Source: an uncultured Lachnospiraceae bacterium (lineage in GTDB: Bacteria > Bacillota > Clostridia > Lachnospirales > Lachnospiraceae). Taken from it: DNA of 64,000 nt. The notes below the pieces were generated by a model. It was not told the DNA's origin, did no database searches, and was given only the letters and a program-made list of their open reading frames with translations. Location of the stretch: the NCBI GenBank assembly GCA_902761585.1, contig CACWKX010000011.1, forward strand, positions 19,448 to 83,447. Reading direction: 5' to 3'. The position numbers were made by a program, and so were the translations under genes. Shown here piece after piece: positions 8,466 through 18,339 of this stretch. Each line of letters opens with the position of its first letter. Position 1 is the first letter of the stretch.

Positions 8466-9227
8466 TCAGGTAGACTGCTCGGCATCTTTCTCATAAATGA
8501 TGTACATCAGCTGCTGCGTCTTTGCCGCCGGCTCTGCTTCCTCTGTCTCGCTCTCCGTCCCATAGTAGACTGCATTTGACGGCAGGACAAGACCGGTTTC
8601 GGATGCCGCATCTGTCTCCTCCTGCTGCTTCGGCTGCGCGACATGAGAATTGACCAGCTCCGCATTCTCGCTCAGATACCGGATCTGCCCGGGAACCTGG
8701 ACAACATGATCAGCCACCGTCACCGCAGCGCTGTACTCCTTATGAGAGAGCGCTTCATCCGACGAAACGCCCTGATCTGTAAGGTTTGAACCGTTCGCCT
8801 TCAAAAACGTATCCGGAAATGTAATTCCGCTCATCTGAACGTCCAGCATCGGGCCATCCGCAAATGAAACCTGGTTGTAGGATGCGTAGTCCTCCGGTGT
8901 CCGGTACACAAGCGTCAGGGCAATCTTCCCATTCTCAGCAGAGTAAGCCGGTACGCTGATCGCATGGTCTCCATGTTCTGCGTTGTAGGACTTGACCGAC
9001 CGTGCAACCAGATCCTGCAGCTCATCTGCATTGTAATAATTCTGATCCAGCGTGTCGAAGATGGACTCCGTCACGCTCCCACCTGCCGATATCTGAAGAG
9101 AAGTCTGCGTTGGCGTCCAGTCCTTCCAGTCATCCCGCCCCACAACCTGATCCAGCACGCTGCATCCAGTCACGGCTAATGTCACACCCAGCACAAGAGC
9201 GCCTGCCATCAGGCCTTTTGCTTTCAT
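8466..9227 (-). CDS. Predicted lipoprotein of unknown function
   Basis: 253 residues. The N terminus has a signal peptide with lipobox VTGC at residues 19-22, so the mature protein should be anchored to the outer face of the membrane. No catalytic motif is recognised. The middle has alternating beta-type segments; the C-terminal third is acidic and Glu/Thr-rich (SETEEAEPA). It starts after a clear AAGGAG and lies 68 bases after era and 58 bases before glyS, so co-transcription is likely. I cannot name a function. Confidence 0.8.
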   Translation of the reverse strand: MKAKGLMAGALVLGVTLAVTGCSVLDQVVGRDDWKDWTPTQTSLQISAGGSVTESIFDTLDQNYYNADELQDLVARSVKSYNAEHGDHAISVPAYSAENGKIALTLVYRTPEDYASYNQVSFADGPMLDVQMSGITFPDTFLKANGSNLTDQGVSSDEALSHKEYSAAVTVADHVVQVPGQIRYLSENAELVNSHVAQPKQQEETDAASETGLVLPSNAVYYGTESETEEAEPAAKTQQLMYIIYEKDAEQST

Positions 9228-9294
9228 TCACAGACTCCTTCCCTGAATAGTCTTCTGCATTATACAGTGCGGCGATTAAATTTTCAACAAAGCA

Positions 9295-10251
9295 TCAGGA
9301 TTTCAGACTCGACTTGTCATATCCCAGATTCTTCAGAATCAGCGGATTGTCCCGCCAGTCCTTCCTCACTTTCACAAACAGCTTCAAATTGACCTGTGCC
9401 CCGACCATGTCCTCGATTGCAGTCCTGGCTCCTGTACCGATCCGCTTCAGCATCGAGCCGCCTTTTCCGATAATCATCCCTTTGTGAGATTCCTTCTCTG
9501 TAATCACGGCTGCCTCGATATCCCAGATCGTGTCCGGATTCTCATAGACCTTCTCCGGATCCTTTGGGGCGCTTCTGCGTGTCCGCTCCTTCATGGACAG
9601 AATCTGAACGGCGATGCCATGCGGGACCTCATCACTCAGGCATCTCAGTGCCTTCTCCCGGATCATTTCCGCGGCGATCTGCCGCATCGTCTGATCTGTG
9701 ACCTCATCCTCGTCAAAGTACTTCGGGCCCTCCGGAAGATGCCGGAATATCTCCTCCAGCAGGGAATCCAGATTCATGTTCTTCATCGCGGAGACCGGAA
9801 TAATCTCCTCGAATGGATAGAGCTTCCTGTACTTTTCCATAAAGGCGGCAAGATCCTTTTTCTCAACCGTGTCAATCTTGTTCATGACCAGAATCACCGG
9901 CCTGCGGACGGCTTTCAGCTTTCCGGCGATGTACCGCTCACCCTCCCCGGAAAAATCACTTGCCTCCACCAGCCAGAGGATGACATCTGCCTCCGTCAGC
10001 GTCTGAAGTGCCACGTCATCCATGAACTCGCCGAGCCGGTTCTTTGCGCGGTGAATACCCGGCGTATCCAGAAAGACAATTTGGCCGGTTTCGGACGTAT
10101 AGATCGTCCGGATCTGATTGCGGGTTGTCTGCGGCTTTCCGGATGTGATCGCAATTTTCTGCCCGACCAGATGGTTCATCAGCGTGGACTTTCCGACATT
10201 CGGTCTTCCAACAATCGCCACAAATCCTGACCGGAACTTTTTTTCTGCCAT
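9295..10251 (-). CDS. era: GTPase Era
   Basis: 318 residues. Era is a GTPase that binds 16S rRNA and assists 30S assembly. G motifs: GRPNVGKST (G1, about residue 15), DTPGIH (G3, about 60) and NKID (G4, about 122). The C-terminal KH domain carries IIGKGGSMLKRIG near residue 265. The start was set to the second ATG (10251), which follows GGAGGG; the first ATG in the frame overlaps that site. recO lies immediately upstream, with only 13 bases between its stop and the era start. Confidence 0.96.
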   Translation of the reverse strand: MAEKKFRSGFVAIVGRPNVGKSTLMNHLVGQKIAITSGKPQTTRNQIRTIYTSETGQIVFLDTPGIHRAKNRLGEFMDDVALQTLTEADVILWLVEASDFSGEGERYIAGKLKAVRRPVILVMNKIDTVEKKDLAAFMEKYRKLYPFEEIIPVSAMKNMNLDSLLEEIFRHLPEGPKYFDEDEVTDQTMRQIAAEMIREKALRCLSDEVPHGIAVQILSMKERTRRSAPKDPEKVYENPDTIWDIEAAVITEKESHKGMIIGKGGSMLKRIGTGARTAIEDMVGAQVNLKLFVKVRKDWRDNPLILKNLGYDKSSLKS

Positions 10252-10264
10252 GAGGCCCTCCATC

Positions 10265-10924
10265 TTAATGAATGTTCGTCACAGAATCCAGAATCCCGAG
10301 GGAATGGAATGTCCTGTCAATCAGCTTTCCCCTGATTTTATCCTGCTTTTTCTCAATCTCCCCCAGGACCTCATCAGAGACTCTGAAAGCAAAGAGCCTC
10401 GAAAGAGGCGCTGAGATCATGTACCAGAACGCATATCGGGCACCCTTTGAGAGGCTCTCATCCTTCACCACATCCTGCGGGAACTCTCCTCCCTGCACCA
10501 TCAGACGGACTTCATAGGCGTAGCGCACCGCCCGGTTGTCAAGCGCCGGATTCTCCAGTGCAAGGAGCGCCGCATACAGAAGGTTCAGCATCTGCGTCCC
10601 GTCCATGTTTTCCTGCGCATAATACGCAGCGAACTCCATGAAGTAGAAGCCGTAGTAAGCCCCTTCAAAGTCCGTCTTCAGTTCATCAAAGTAGTTCGTG
10701 ATGTCTGCTCCGACACAGGTGTACGCACTCCTGCCCTCGTACAGATGAAAGGTTCCGAAGGAAAACGGGACGGTTGCCGCAAGCAGACTGCTGTTTGGTT
10801 TTCGTGCAGATCGCGCAAAGGCAGTGATTTTCCCACGCTCTTTTGTCAGCAGAACGATCCGCCTGTCATATTCCCCGGATGGTGCCGCGAGGAGCACCAT
10901 CCCCTGAAGATCTATTCCGCTCAT
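10265..10924 (-). CDS. recO: DNA repair protein RecO, zinc finger absent
   Basis: 219 residues, shorter than the roughly 245 typical of Firmicutes. RecO promotes RecA loading and strand annealing in the RecFOR pathway. The N-terminal OB fold is recognisable (GMVLLAAPSGEYDRRIVLLTKERGKITAFARSARK region) and is followed by the helical domain (YYGFYFMEFAAYYAQEN, VRYAYEVRLMVQGGEFP). The four-cysteine zinc finger that normally follows the GEYP-like segment is absent: the whole protein has only one Cys. The GGAGG lies close to the start. It is followed by era. Confidence 0.9.
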   Translation of the reverse strand: MSGIDLQGMVLLAAPSGEYDRRIVLLTKERGKITAFARSARKPNSSLLAATVPFSFGTFHLYEGRSAYTCVGADITNYFDELKTDFEGAYYGFYFMEFAAYYAQENMDGTQMLNLLYAALLALENPALDNRAVRYAYEVRLMVQGGEFPQDVVKDESLSKGARYAFWYMISAPLSRLFAFRVSDEVLGEIEKKQDKIRGKLIDRTFHSLGILDSVTNIH

Positions 10925-11010
10925 GTTCCTCCGCTATCCCGCGCCGGTCTGCAGGCTCAGCAGATACCCCCAGCCTCAGATCAGACTCTGTCAGGGCCGC
11001 CTCCGGCATT

Positions 11011-13953
11011 TCACGAAAGCGTCTCCGTGCTGTTGAAAAGCGCCCTGCTCTCGTCAATCTTGCTCTCGGACCCGATCACGCACAGCGCTCCTCCGGAGAG
11101 AGCGTCCCGCATCAGCGGCGCCAGTGCCCGGATATCCGACGGCTGTGCGGCCAGAACTTCATTTCTCTCCTGCTGCACCTGTTCATATGTCAGCCCGGAT
11201 ATGAGCGCGTTCATGGAACGGATTCCGGCGATCCGCGGGGTCAGCGGTGTGTCAAAATCCGATATGGTTCCGATCACATACTTTGTCATATCACGCTCTG
11301 TCGCATCGAACGTCTCCAGGTATTCCGGGATTCCCTCATAGATGCGGAGCGTATTGCGCAGGTGCGGATCTCTGTAGGAATAGAAAACCGCTGTCCCGCT
11401 CCTGGTGAAGGAGCCGCCGCAGCCATACGCACCGCCCACGACTCTCAGATTCTGCCACAGGTAGTCGTAGTTCATGATCACCTTCAGAACACTGAGCGCC
11501 CCGGTTGCCTTGTCTGCCGGAAAGCGTCCGCCCTCGGCCACGTACTGAATTTTCCCGGGTGTCCGAAAGCCCTCATTCTTCTTCACCGTCTCAAATCCTG
11601 TCAGATAGCCGAGCGGCCTGCCCTGGCCATCCGGCTTTCCGGTGAATTTTCCATCCTTGAGCTGCCCGGACAGTTTCCGCAGTCCTGCCAGAATCTGACT
11701 TGTATAGATGCTGCTTCCGGTATAGCTCGTCAGCAGCCTGTCATATTGCAGGATGCCCGCCAACAGCCGTTCCAGTGTCCTGCAAAGCTCCTCATAACGC
11801 TCGTCAAAATGCTCTTCCAGGTCACAGACAACATGGTAAAGGCTGATGCCGCCGATCCCGTCGTTGAAAACGCCTGCAGGCGAAAAATAGGAAAGACATC
11901 TCTGCGCCGCCGTCGCATGTCCCGATGAAGTCAGCTGGACAGACAGGCGGGACCGGAGCTTCTGAATGATTTCACGCATCCGTTTCCGGTCGCTGAACTT
12001 CGATGTCAGAAGAATCTCGCCCGTTATTTCGAGTGCAAAATCGATCTCAGCCGGAAGGGTGGCAATCTGCATGCCAAATGCCCCCTTGATCAGGTCTGCA
12101 TCAACCGGATCTGTGAACAGCGAAATCCCCGGCGTGACGCCGCCCGTTCTCCGTCCGATTTCCGTCGCCAGCTCCCGGTAGGTATAGTGCTCTGTATCAA
12201 CCTCACCCAGCACATTTCGAAGGATCCCGAGATATGGAAGATCCTCCTGCGCGATCCCGGTCAGATCAAACAGAACCGTGACATACACAATCCCATTCGT
12301 CTGATAATCATGGCGGATAAGCCGGATGCCGTCTCTGCTCTCATCGATGTTGGAGAATGGACGGGCACTTCTGCCCAGATCCGACCTCCTCAGAATCGGA
12401 ATTTTCTCCAGCTCCTCCTGGGTCGAGGGTGTCTCCTGGAACCGTCTGAGCTCCTTCGTTCCCCGGATCAGGTCCTCTATCTGATCCCCGGACAATGAAG
12501 CCTTCAGTTCCGCGAGCTTTTTCTCCGTCGCTTCCTCCACCTTCTGCGTCAGTCCGCGCTCAGGCTTCATCGAGACATAGCTGGTATGCGGATTATCCAT
12601 CAGATACTTCCGGATCAGCTCTTCAAAATAGCCGGTCCCGATCCGCTCACGCAGCGCTTTGAAAACCGACTGCTGCCTGAGATACTCAAACGGCTTCTCC
12701 TCATCATACAGCCAGCTGTCAAAGACATTGATCGAGTAGATGAGTCCCTTCGGGAATCCGCCATAGTCCGCCTCGCGGTAACGAAACTCCATGGAATTGA
12801 TCGATGCCTCGATCTCCTTCGGACTCAGGCCCTTCTCCGAAATCGTCTCCAGTGTGCTGGCTATGATCTCCTCAAAGCGTATGCTGTCGGACTCATCGGC
12901 ATTCTTCGCGGTGACGGAAAAGACAGGCTGACGGATTGAGGAGTCGAAGGAACCGTAGACATCCGTTCCGATCCCTGCGTCCAGAAGCGCCATTTTCAGC
13001 GGAGCGCCCGGCGTCTCCAGAAGAACATCCTCCAGGACATCCATCGCGACGCAGAGCATGGAGTCGGTGCTCTGGCCGATCACCGTGTTGCGCGTCAGGT
13101 AGGTGTGCTTTTCCAGCGGCTCCTGTGCCCCGACCGGATATGCCTCTGTCAGATGGATGGGTGCCGGGAACGGTTTTTGGAGCTTTACCTCCGACGATAC
13201 GCTTGTCCGCTCAAAGCGGGATAGATAGGCCTCGTCCAGATACTTCAGTCTTTCCTCAAAGTCCATGTCGCCGTACAGGTAGATGTACGAGTTGGACGGA
13301 TGATAATACGTCCTGTGGAAATTCAGGAACTGCTCATATGTGAGCTCCGGTATATGCTCCGGCATACCGCCTGAATCCACTCCGTAGGTCGTGTCCGGGA
13401 AGAGGGAGTTCATGACAAGCCGGTCGCAGACATCATCCGGCGACGAGTAGGCACCCTTCATCTCATTGTAGACAACCCCGTTGCAGACGATCGGATCCTC
13501 CGGCTTTTCGATCTGGAAGCTCCAGCCCTCCTGCCGGAAGATGTTCTCGTTTTTATAAATATTCGGATAGAATACAGCATCCAGGTAGACATCCATCAGA
13601 TTCTTGAAGTCGGTGTCATTTGTGCTCGCCACCGGAAACATCGTCTTGTCCGGATAGGTCATCGCATTCAGAAAGGTATTCATGGACCCCTTCACGAGCT
13701 CGACAAACGGATCCTTTGACGGATATTTCCGGCTTCCGCACAGGACCGTGTGCTCAATGATGTGTGCCTCCCCGCAGGAATCCTCCGGCGTTGTGCGGAA
13801 CACGATGTTAAAGACCTTGTTGTCATCGCTGTTTGCGATGAGCATGATCCGCGCACCGCTTTTTATATGCTCAAGGATATACCCCTCCGATCCGATATCG
13901 GAGAGAATTTCCTTTCTGATTAATCGATATGTATCTGGAATCTGGAACCTCAT
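11011..13953 (-). CDS. M16C family zinc metallopeptidase (insulinase/PreP-like)
   Basis: 980 residues, the length of presequence-protease-type M16C enzymes, which enclose and degrade peptides. The inverted zinc motif is seen as HIIEH (H64, E67, H68), with the distal glutamate in YNEMKGAYSSPDD near residue 162. Two M16 halves are joined by the M16C-associated region. There is no signal peptide, so it is probably cytoplasmic. The gene lies 86 bases upstream of recO on the same strand. The ribosome binding site (AAAGGA) is a little far from the ATG. The identity as an M16C peptidase is clear; the substrate is not. Confidence 0.93.
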   Translation of the reverse strand: MRFQIPDTYRLIRKEILSDIGSEGYILEHIKSGARIMLIANSDDNKVFNIVFRTTPEDSCGEAHIIEHTVLCGSRKYPSKDPFVELVKGSMNTFLNAMTYPDKTMFPVASTNDTDFKNLMDVYLDAVFYPNIYKNENIFRQEGWSFQIEKPEDPIVCNGVVYNEMKGAYSSPDDVCDRLVMNSLFPDTTYGVDSGGMPEHIPELTYEQFLNFHRTYYHPSNSYIYLYGDMDFEERLKYLDEAYLSRFERTSVSSEVKLQKPFPAPIHLTEAYPVGAQEPLEKHTYLTRNTVIGQSTDSMLCVAMDVLEDVLLETPGAPLKMALLDAGIGTDVYGSFDSSIRQPVFSVTAKNADESDSIRFEEIIASTLETISEKGLSPKEIEASINSMEFRYREADYGGFPKGLIYSINVFDSWLYDEEKPFEYLRQQSVFKALRERIGTGYFEELIRKYLMDNPHTSYVSMKPERGLTQKVEEATEKKLAELKASLSGDQIEDLIRGTKELRRFQETPSTQEELEKIPILRRSDLGRSARPFSNIDESRDGIRLIRHDYQTNGIVYVTVLFDLTGIAQEDLPYLGILRNVLGEVDTEHYTYRELATEIGRRTGGVTPGISLFTDPVDADLIKGAFGMQIATLPAEIDFALEITGEILLTSKFSDRKRMREIIQKLRSRLSVQLTSSGHATAAQRCLSYFSPAGVFNDGIGGISLYHVVCDLEEHFDERYEELCRTLERLLAGILQYDRLLTSYTGSSIYTSQILAGLRKLSGQLKDGKFTGKPDGQGRPLGYLTGFETVKKNEGFRTPGKIQYVAEGGRFPADKATGALSVLKVIMNYDYLWQNLRVVGGAYGCGGSFTRSGTAVFYSYRDPHLRNTLRIYEGIPEYLETFDATERDMTKYVIGTISDFDTPLTPRIAGIRSMNALISGLTYEQVQQERNEVLAAQPSDIRALAPLMRDALSGGALCVIGSESKIDESRALFNSTETLS

Positions 13954-14036
13954 CTGATCTTTTTAGTCCTTTCTAAAGTGTCATTTGTGCCGCTTCTGAT
14001 GATTCAACCTGCCGCAGTCTGGAGTCTGCTTCCTGC

Positions 14037-14729
14037 TTATCGTCTCCTGCCCCTTGCCCTGGACCTGGCGATCCGGTCTCTGAGCTTCCTGCTTCTCCTG
14101 TGCGCTTTTCCAAACAAAATCGCCGCACCGATCACAAGCACAACAGCGATCACAATCACGCACTGAAGGAAGAATGTATCCGGAAGGATCAGAATCACCG
14201 GATCACTGGCAGGATCAAAAATCCAGTAATTGTTTCTGAATAAAATCTTGTGGAAGGTAAGAAAGACTTTGTTCCAGTTCATATAAGCCAGCCCTCCGAG
14301 GAGAGCCGGAATAAGGATGGTCAGGGTACCGGCAGCCCTGAGGTACCGGTATCTCAGGCTGTGCCTGTGTACGACCGCGGAGAGGATCGTCAGCAAACCA
14401 CTCACAGCACAGATCATCTGCACTGCATCAAAAATCCGCTTGCAGTCAGCAAAATGGATCTTTCCGCCCTGTGACATCGCAAAGTCCGGCAGCGACAGAA
14501 CCGGTGTGCGGTTCCACAGGTACATATAGGAAATCATTGTGTGGTAATTCTTCCGGATGACCTCCGCACTTCTCCCGGAAGCCTTCTCCAGCCCCATCAG
14601 ACGGATATCCGCCCAGTACAGCGGCTCCATGTAGAGGGTAAAGACAACCGAGAAGCTGATCAGGAACAATGTCAGAATCAGTGTCCAGAACAGACCCTTC
14701 AGAAATGTCGCTTTGCGTTCTTGTCTCAT
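14037..14729 (-). CDS. TIGR01906 (DUF1461) integral membrane protein
   Basis: 230 residues with about four to five membrane segments: near 14-32, 105-120, 132-150 and 188-208. The segment FDPASDPVILILPDTFF before the last helix is characteristic of the TIGR01906/DUF1461 family. The C terminus is a strongly basic cytoplasmic tail (RRSRKLRDRIARSRARGRRR). No function is established for the family. It lies 17 bases after the YitT-like gene and 83 bases before the M16C gene on the same strand. Confidence 0.8.
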   Translation of the reverse strand: MRQERKATFLKGLFWTLILTLFLISFSVVFTLYMEPLYWADIRLMGLEKASGRSAEVIRKNYHTMISYMYLWNRTPVLSLPDFAMSQGGKIHFADCKRIFDAVQMICAVSGLLTILSAVVHRHSLRYRYLRAAGTLTILIPALLGGLAYMNWNKVFLTFHKILFRNNYWIFDPASDPVILILPDTFFLQCVIVIAVVLVIGAAILFGKAHRRSRKLRDRIARSRARGRRR

Positions 14730-14746
14730 ATCCTTCTCTTCCCCGG

Positions 14747-15622
14747 TCAGTCGTTTGGCTTGATATAGAATCGGCCGGATACCTGGTCGGTCTTGATGAC
14801 ATTGATGAAGGCTGCCGGGTCGACCTCCTTCAGATCCTTCAGAACCATCTTCAGCTCAGGCGTCGAGATGACCGAATAGATCATGGTGCGCTCCTGCTTC
14901 CGGTAGGTACCGAAGACATGCATCTCCGTCACGCCATGCCGGACGTCCGAATTCAGACAACGGACCACCTCGTCCGGCTTATCCGTCACTATGAAGAGCG
15001 TGTTCTTTTTATAGCGGTTATTCAGCACATGGATGACCTGGGTTGAAGCGAACTGGAAGATAATCGAATACAGCGCCTTGTCCCAGCCGAACAGCAGGCC
15101 GGCACAGCACAGAATCACCGCATTAAAGCCCAGGACATAATTGAACCCGTCCATCGAGTACCTCTCAGACAGGTAGATGGCCACGAAGTCCGTTCCGCCT
15201 GTCGTTGCTCCGGCCAGGAGCGCCATCGAGATCGCGGCCCCGTTGATAATCCCTCCAAAGATGGAAATCAGAAGGGTATCATAGGTAATCGTCGTCGTCG
15301 GCAGGATTTCCGTCAGGATTGTGACAACGCCGATTGTGATGCAGGAATAGGCTGTGAACTTTTTCCCGATCTTCCGGACTGCCAGCAGGATCGGAAATGT
15401 ATTCAGGGCAAGATACAATCGGCCATAGGGAACATCCATCCCGAAGAACCGCTGAAAAATCCCCTGCACCAGCACCGTCAGCCCTGCGATGCCGCCTGGC
15501 AGAAGCCCGCCCGTATGTACGAACGTCCTCAGGTTCACCGCCATCACAGTTCCCGCAGCAATACAGACTAAAATCCGCTGCACGTCCTTGATTGTAAAAA
15601 AACGTTCCTCTTTCGCCTTCAC
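14747..15622 (-). CDS. YitT family membrane protein (DUF161 + DUF2179)
   Basis: 291 residues: an N-terminal half with about five to six membrane helices (from VQRILVCIAAGTVMAVN, then GGLLPGGIAGLTVL, GGIINGAAISMALLAGATTGGTDF) and a soluble C-terminal DUF2179 domain (RTMIYSVISTPELKMVLKDL). The family is widespread in Firmicutes and is a putative transporter. The frame is open to a TTG at 15634, but that codon abuts the AGAAGG site, so GTG at 15622 is the better start. Its exact role is unknown. Confidence 0.82.
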   Translation of the reverse strand: MKAKEERFFTIKDVQRILVCIAAGTVMAVNLRTFVHTGGLLPGGIAGLTVLVQGIFQRFFGMDVPYGRLYLALNTFPILLAVRKIGKKFTAYSCITIGVVTILTEILPTTTITYDTLLISIFGGIINGAAISMALLAGATTGGTDFVAIYLSERYSMDGFNYVLGFNAVILCCAGLLFGWDKALYSIIFQFASTQVIHVLNNRYKKNTLFIVTDKPDEVVRCLNSDVRHGVTEMHVFGTYRKQERTMIYSVISTPELKMVLKDLKEVDPAAFINVIKTDQVSGRFYIKPND

Positions 15623-15689
15623 AGACCAGCCCAACCTTCTCTACTGAAATAGATTCATTATAGCAAAACACCTCCCGCACGGCAACGAC

Positions 15690-15739
15690 GGAAACAGCGA
15701 GGAGGGCTCCGGTTTTCCGGCGCCCTCCTCGCTGTTTCC
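15690..15739 (-). terminator. Long perfect hairpin after the GH31 gene
   Basis: 18-base perfectly matched arms (GGAAACAGCGAGGAGGGC and complement) with a further CCGG/CCGG inner pairing around four A/T bases. It lies about 75 bases after the GH31 stop, between that gene and the YitT gene. There is no clear T run on either side, so it may act as a terminator, an mRNA stabiliser, or both. Confidence 0.55.
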
Positions 15740-15812
15740 TGTCATGATGATCTTCAGCTGCCTTCTGTCATGACTGCAGGAAGCTTTCGGATCCGCTTTT
15801 GATGCATTTCCA

Positions 15813-18131
15813 TTACAAACGGATGCAGGCTGTCTTTCCTTCTATCCTTGCATGCTTTCTGCTGCCATCCGGAAGGACAACTTCAAAAGCTGCACCTTCA
15901 ATTTCTCTGTCAAGCGCGATCCGCACTTCGCCATTCTCCAGAATAGCTTTTGCGCCCAGAACGGTCTCTCCGCTCTCATCCGGCACCTCGCAGGAAGCAG
16001 ACGCTCCATCCTCCGGCAGATAATAGCGGAACGTCACATCTTCCGTATAGTCATAGTCCGGACGCTCGTCATGGCTGCCGATTGCGAGAAGGCTGTTCCC
16101 CCGCACGAAGACCGGGAAATCCAGGTAGCTGTACTTTTTCCGGTGCCACTTCCCGCCCTCGAGCACCTCGGAATCGAGCAGAGAGATCCATTTCCCGTCA
16201 GGGAGGTAACATTCTCCAATGCTCTGGTCATTGAAGATCGGCGCAACCAGGATGCTCTCTCCAAACATATACTGGAGGTCCAGATACTGGCAGGCACGGT
16301 CATCCGGATATGCAAACGGCATCGGTCTGCAGACCGGTGTTCCCTTCTCATGTGCAATCGCCGCCATCCGGTAGATATATGGCATCAGCCTGCATTTCAG
16401 CTTACTGAACATGCGCACAACATCGACTGACTCCTCGTCAAAAATCCACGGAACACGGTAGGTGTCAGAGCCATGAAGACGTGAGTGAGTGGAGAAAATA
16501 CCAAACTGCACCCAGCGCTTGTAAAGATCAGGTGTCGCTGTCGATTCAAATCCGGAGATATCGTGGCTCCAGAACGCGAACCCGGACATCGCAAATGATA
16601 ATCCTGCATGAAGCGTTTCTGCCATCGAGGCGTACGAGGCAAAGCAGTCGCCTCCCCAGTGGACAGGGAACTGCTGGCTTCCAGCCGTTGCGGAACGCGC
16701 AAACAGCACGGCCTGGTTCTTCCCCCTTTCCTCCTCGATTGCCCGGAACACCGTGCGGTTGTAGAGGAAAGTATAGTAGTTGTGCATATCGACCGGGTTG
16801 CTTCCGTCATGGTATATGACATCCACAGGAATCCGCTCACCGAAGTCCGTCTTGATCGCATCAACACCTGTCTGGAGAAGTCCCTTGATCTTTCCGGCGA
16901 ACCACGCCGCAGCATCCGGGTTTGTGAAGTCGACAAGCGCCATTCCCGGCTGCCAGTTGTCCACCTGCTTGACTCCCTTTCCGTCAGCGCGCATCAGGAA
17001 ATACCCCTTCTCCACGCCTTCACGGAACATATCCGTGTTCTGAGCGACATAAGGGTTTGTCCAGCAGCAGACCTTCAGTCCCTTTTTATGATACTTGTCA
17101 ATAATCCGCTTCGGTTCCGGAAACGCCACCGGATCCCAGACGAAATCGCACCAGTGGAGCCCTCTGAGCCAGTAGCAGTCAAAGTGGAACACCGAGAACG
17201 GAATATCCCGCTGCTGCATGCCTTCCACCAGTGCGTCAGTGGTCTTCTCGTCATAGCTCGGCTTGAAGGAGGTCGAGAGCCACAGCCCGAAGCTCCACTC
17301 AGGCGGAAGGGCCGGACGTCCCGTCAGTTTTGTATAGACGTCAATGATGTCCGCAGGTGTCCTGCCGTAGATCACGTGAAAACGGAGCTGTTCTCCCGGA
17401 ACGGAGAAGCCGACATACTCCACCTTCTCAGAATTGACCTCGTAGGAAACCTGTCCCGCATGGTCTGCAAACACGCCATAATGCTCTGATGTCATGTAGA
17501 ATGGAATATTCTTATAGCTGACAGAGCTGGATGTCCCGCCGTCTTCATTCCACATTTCCACCACCTGCCCGTTCTTGACAAATGGTGTAAAGCGCTCACC
17601 GAGACCATAGACCGTCTCTCCAGGCTTGACCGACAATTCTGCTTCCATATAGGGCGCGTAGTCCTGTGCAAAATAATCCGGAACCATGTTCAGCTTTGTC
17701 GGCTGTTTGTTCACCCTGAAGTAAGCGAGGTTGCGGAAGCCGCAGGAGGTCAGCAGTCTTCCATCTGCCTCAAACCGGATATTCCAGTCCTTCCGGCTCA
17801 CGCGTACCTTCATGTCCCCTGCCGTGAGAACCGTTTCATCCTCCAGCTCTTCCACCTCGACGTCATCCGGTTCTTTATGGAGCTCAAAGCGGGGCTCCTT
17901 CTCGTCATACGCCATGAAATGAGAGACCCTTACCTCGATGTCGTTGTGGGAGCTGCTGACGATGTCGACATACAGCACGGTAATGTCCAGTGCATCCGCA
18001 CGGCTTTTGATCGGCCGCTCCGGCGCCGCAATCCGGATTCCATGCGGAATCCGTTCAATGGCATATGCCTGCGATGCATAGCTCGCCTGTACACTCTCCT
18101 TGCGGAGCCAGTACCCTTCGGTAAACTTCAT
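15813..18131 (-). CDS. yicI: Alpha-xylosidase, GH31 (YicI-like)
   Basis: 772 residues, the same length as E. coli YicI. It removes alpha-linked xylose from the non-reducing ends of xyloglucan oligosaccharides or isoprimeverose. The catalytic nucleophile is D429 in KTDFGERIP; the N-terminal beta-sandwich has YGLGERFTPF near 175; WSFGLWLSTSFK at 279 and the HFDCYWLRGLHWCDFVWDP region at 316-333 fit the alpha-xylosidase subgroup. There is no signal peptide, so it acts in the cytoplasm on imported sugars. It is the last gene after two permeases and a binding protein. GAGGAG precedes the ATG. Confidence 0.93.
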   Translation of the reverse strand: MKFTEGYWLRKESVQASYASQAYAIERIPHGIRIAAPERPIKSRADALDITVLYVDIVSSSHNDIEVRVSHFMAYDEKEPRFELHKEPDDVEVEELEDETVLTAGDMKVRVSRKDWNIRFEADGRLLTSCGFRNLAYFRVNKQPTKLNMVPDYFAQDYAPYMEAELSVKPGETVYGLGERFTPFVKNGQVVEMWNEDGGTSSSVSYKNIPFYMTSEHYGVFADHAGQVSYEVNSEKVEYVGFSVPGEQLRFHVIYGRTPADIIDVYTKLTGRPALPPEWSFGLWLSTSFKPSYDEKTTDALVEGMQQRDIPFSVFHFDCYWLRGLHWCDFVWDPVAFPEPKRIIDKYHKKGLKVCCWTNPYVAQNTDMFREGVEKGYFLMRADGKGVKQVDNWQPGMALVDFTNPDAAAWFAGKIKGLLQTGVDAIKTDFGERIPVDVIYHDGSNPVDMHNYYTFLYNRTVFRAIEEERGKNQAVLFARSATAGSQQFPVHWGGDCFASYASMAETLHAGLSFAMSGFAFWSHDISGFESTATPDLYKRWVQFGIFSTHSRLHGSDTYRVPWIFDEESVDVVRMFSKLKCRLMPYIYRMAAIAHEKGTPVCRPMPFAYPDDRACQYLDLQYMFGESILVAPIFNDQSIGECYLPDGKWISLLDSEVLEGGKWHRKKYSYLDFPVFVRGNSLLAIGSHDERPDYDYTEDVTFRYYLPEDGASASCEVPDESGETVLGAKAILENGEVRIALDREIEGAAFEVVLPDGSRKHARIEGKTACIRL

Positions 18132-18288
18132 GTTGTCTTCTCCTCTAATCTGTCACTGTCTGCTGAATGGCTCTGCCCGATCATTCACGCGCAGCATTTC
18201 TCTCCGCACGTCCGCTCTTGCTGATGCATGCTACAGCCTTGTCATCGGCCGTCTGGCAGTCTCACATTCTCACGTATGAGTCTGTTAT

Positions 18289-18319
18289 GCCGCAGACAGG
18301 CACAGCTCCTGTCTGCGGC
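18289..18319 (-). other. Hairpin between binding-protein gene and GH31 gene
   Basis: 12-base perfect arms (GCCGCAGACAGG and complement) around 7 bases, placed just after the binding-protein stop codon. No T run follows on the minus strand. By position it could protect the upstream mRNA or reduce read-through into the glycosidase gene. Confidence 0.55.
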
Positions 18320-18339
18320 AATAAAAGTGTTTCCTGTCT

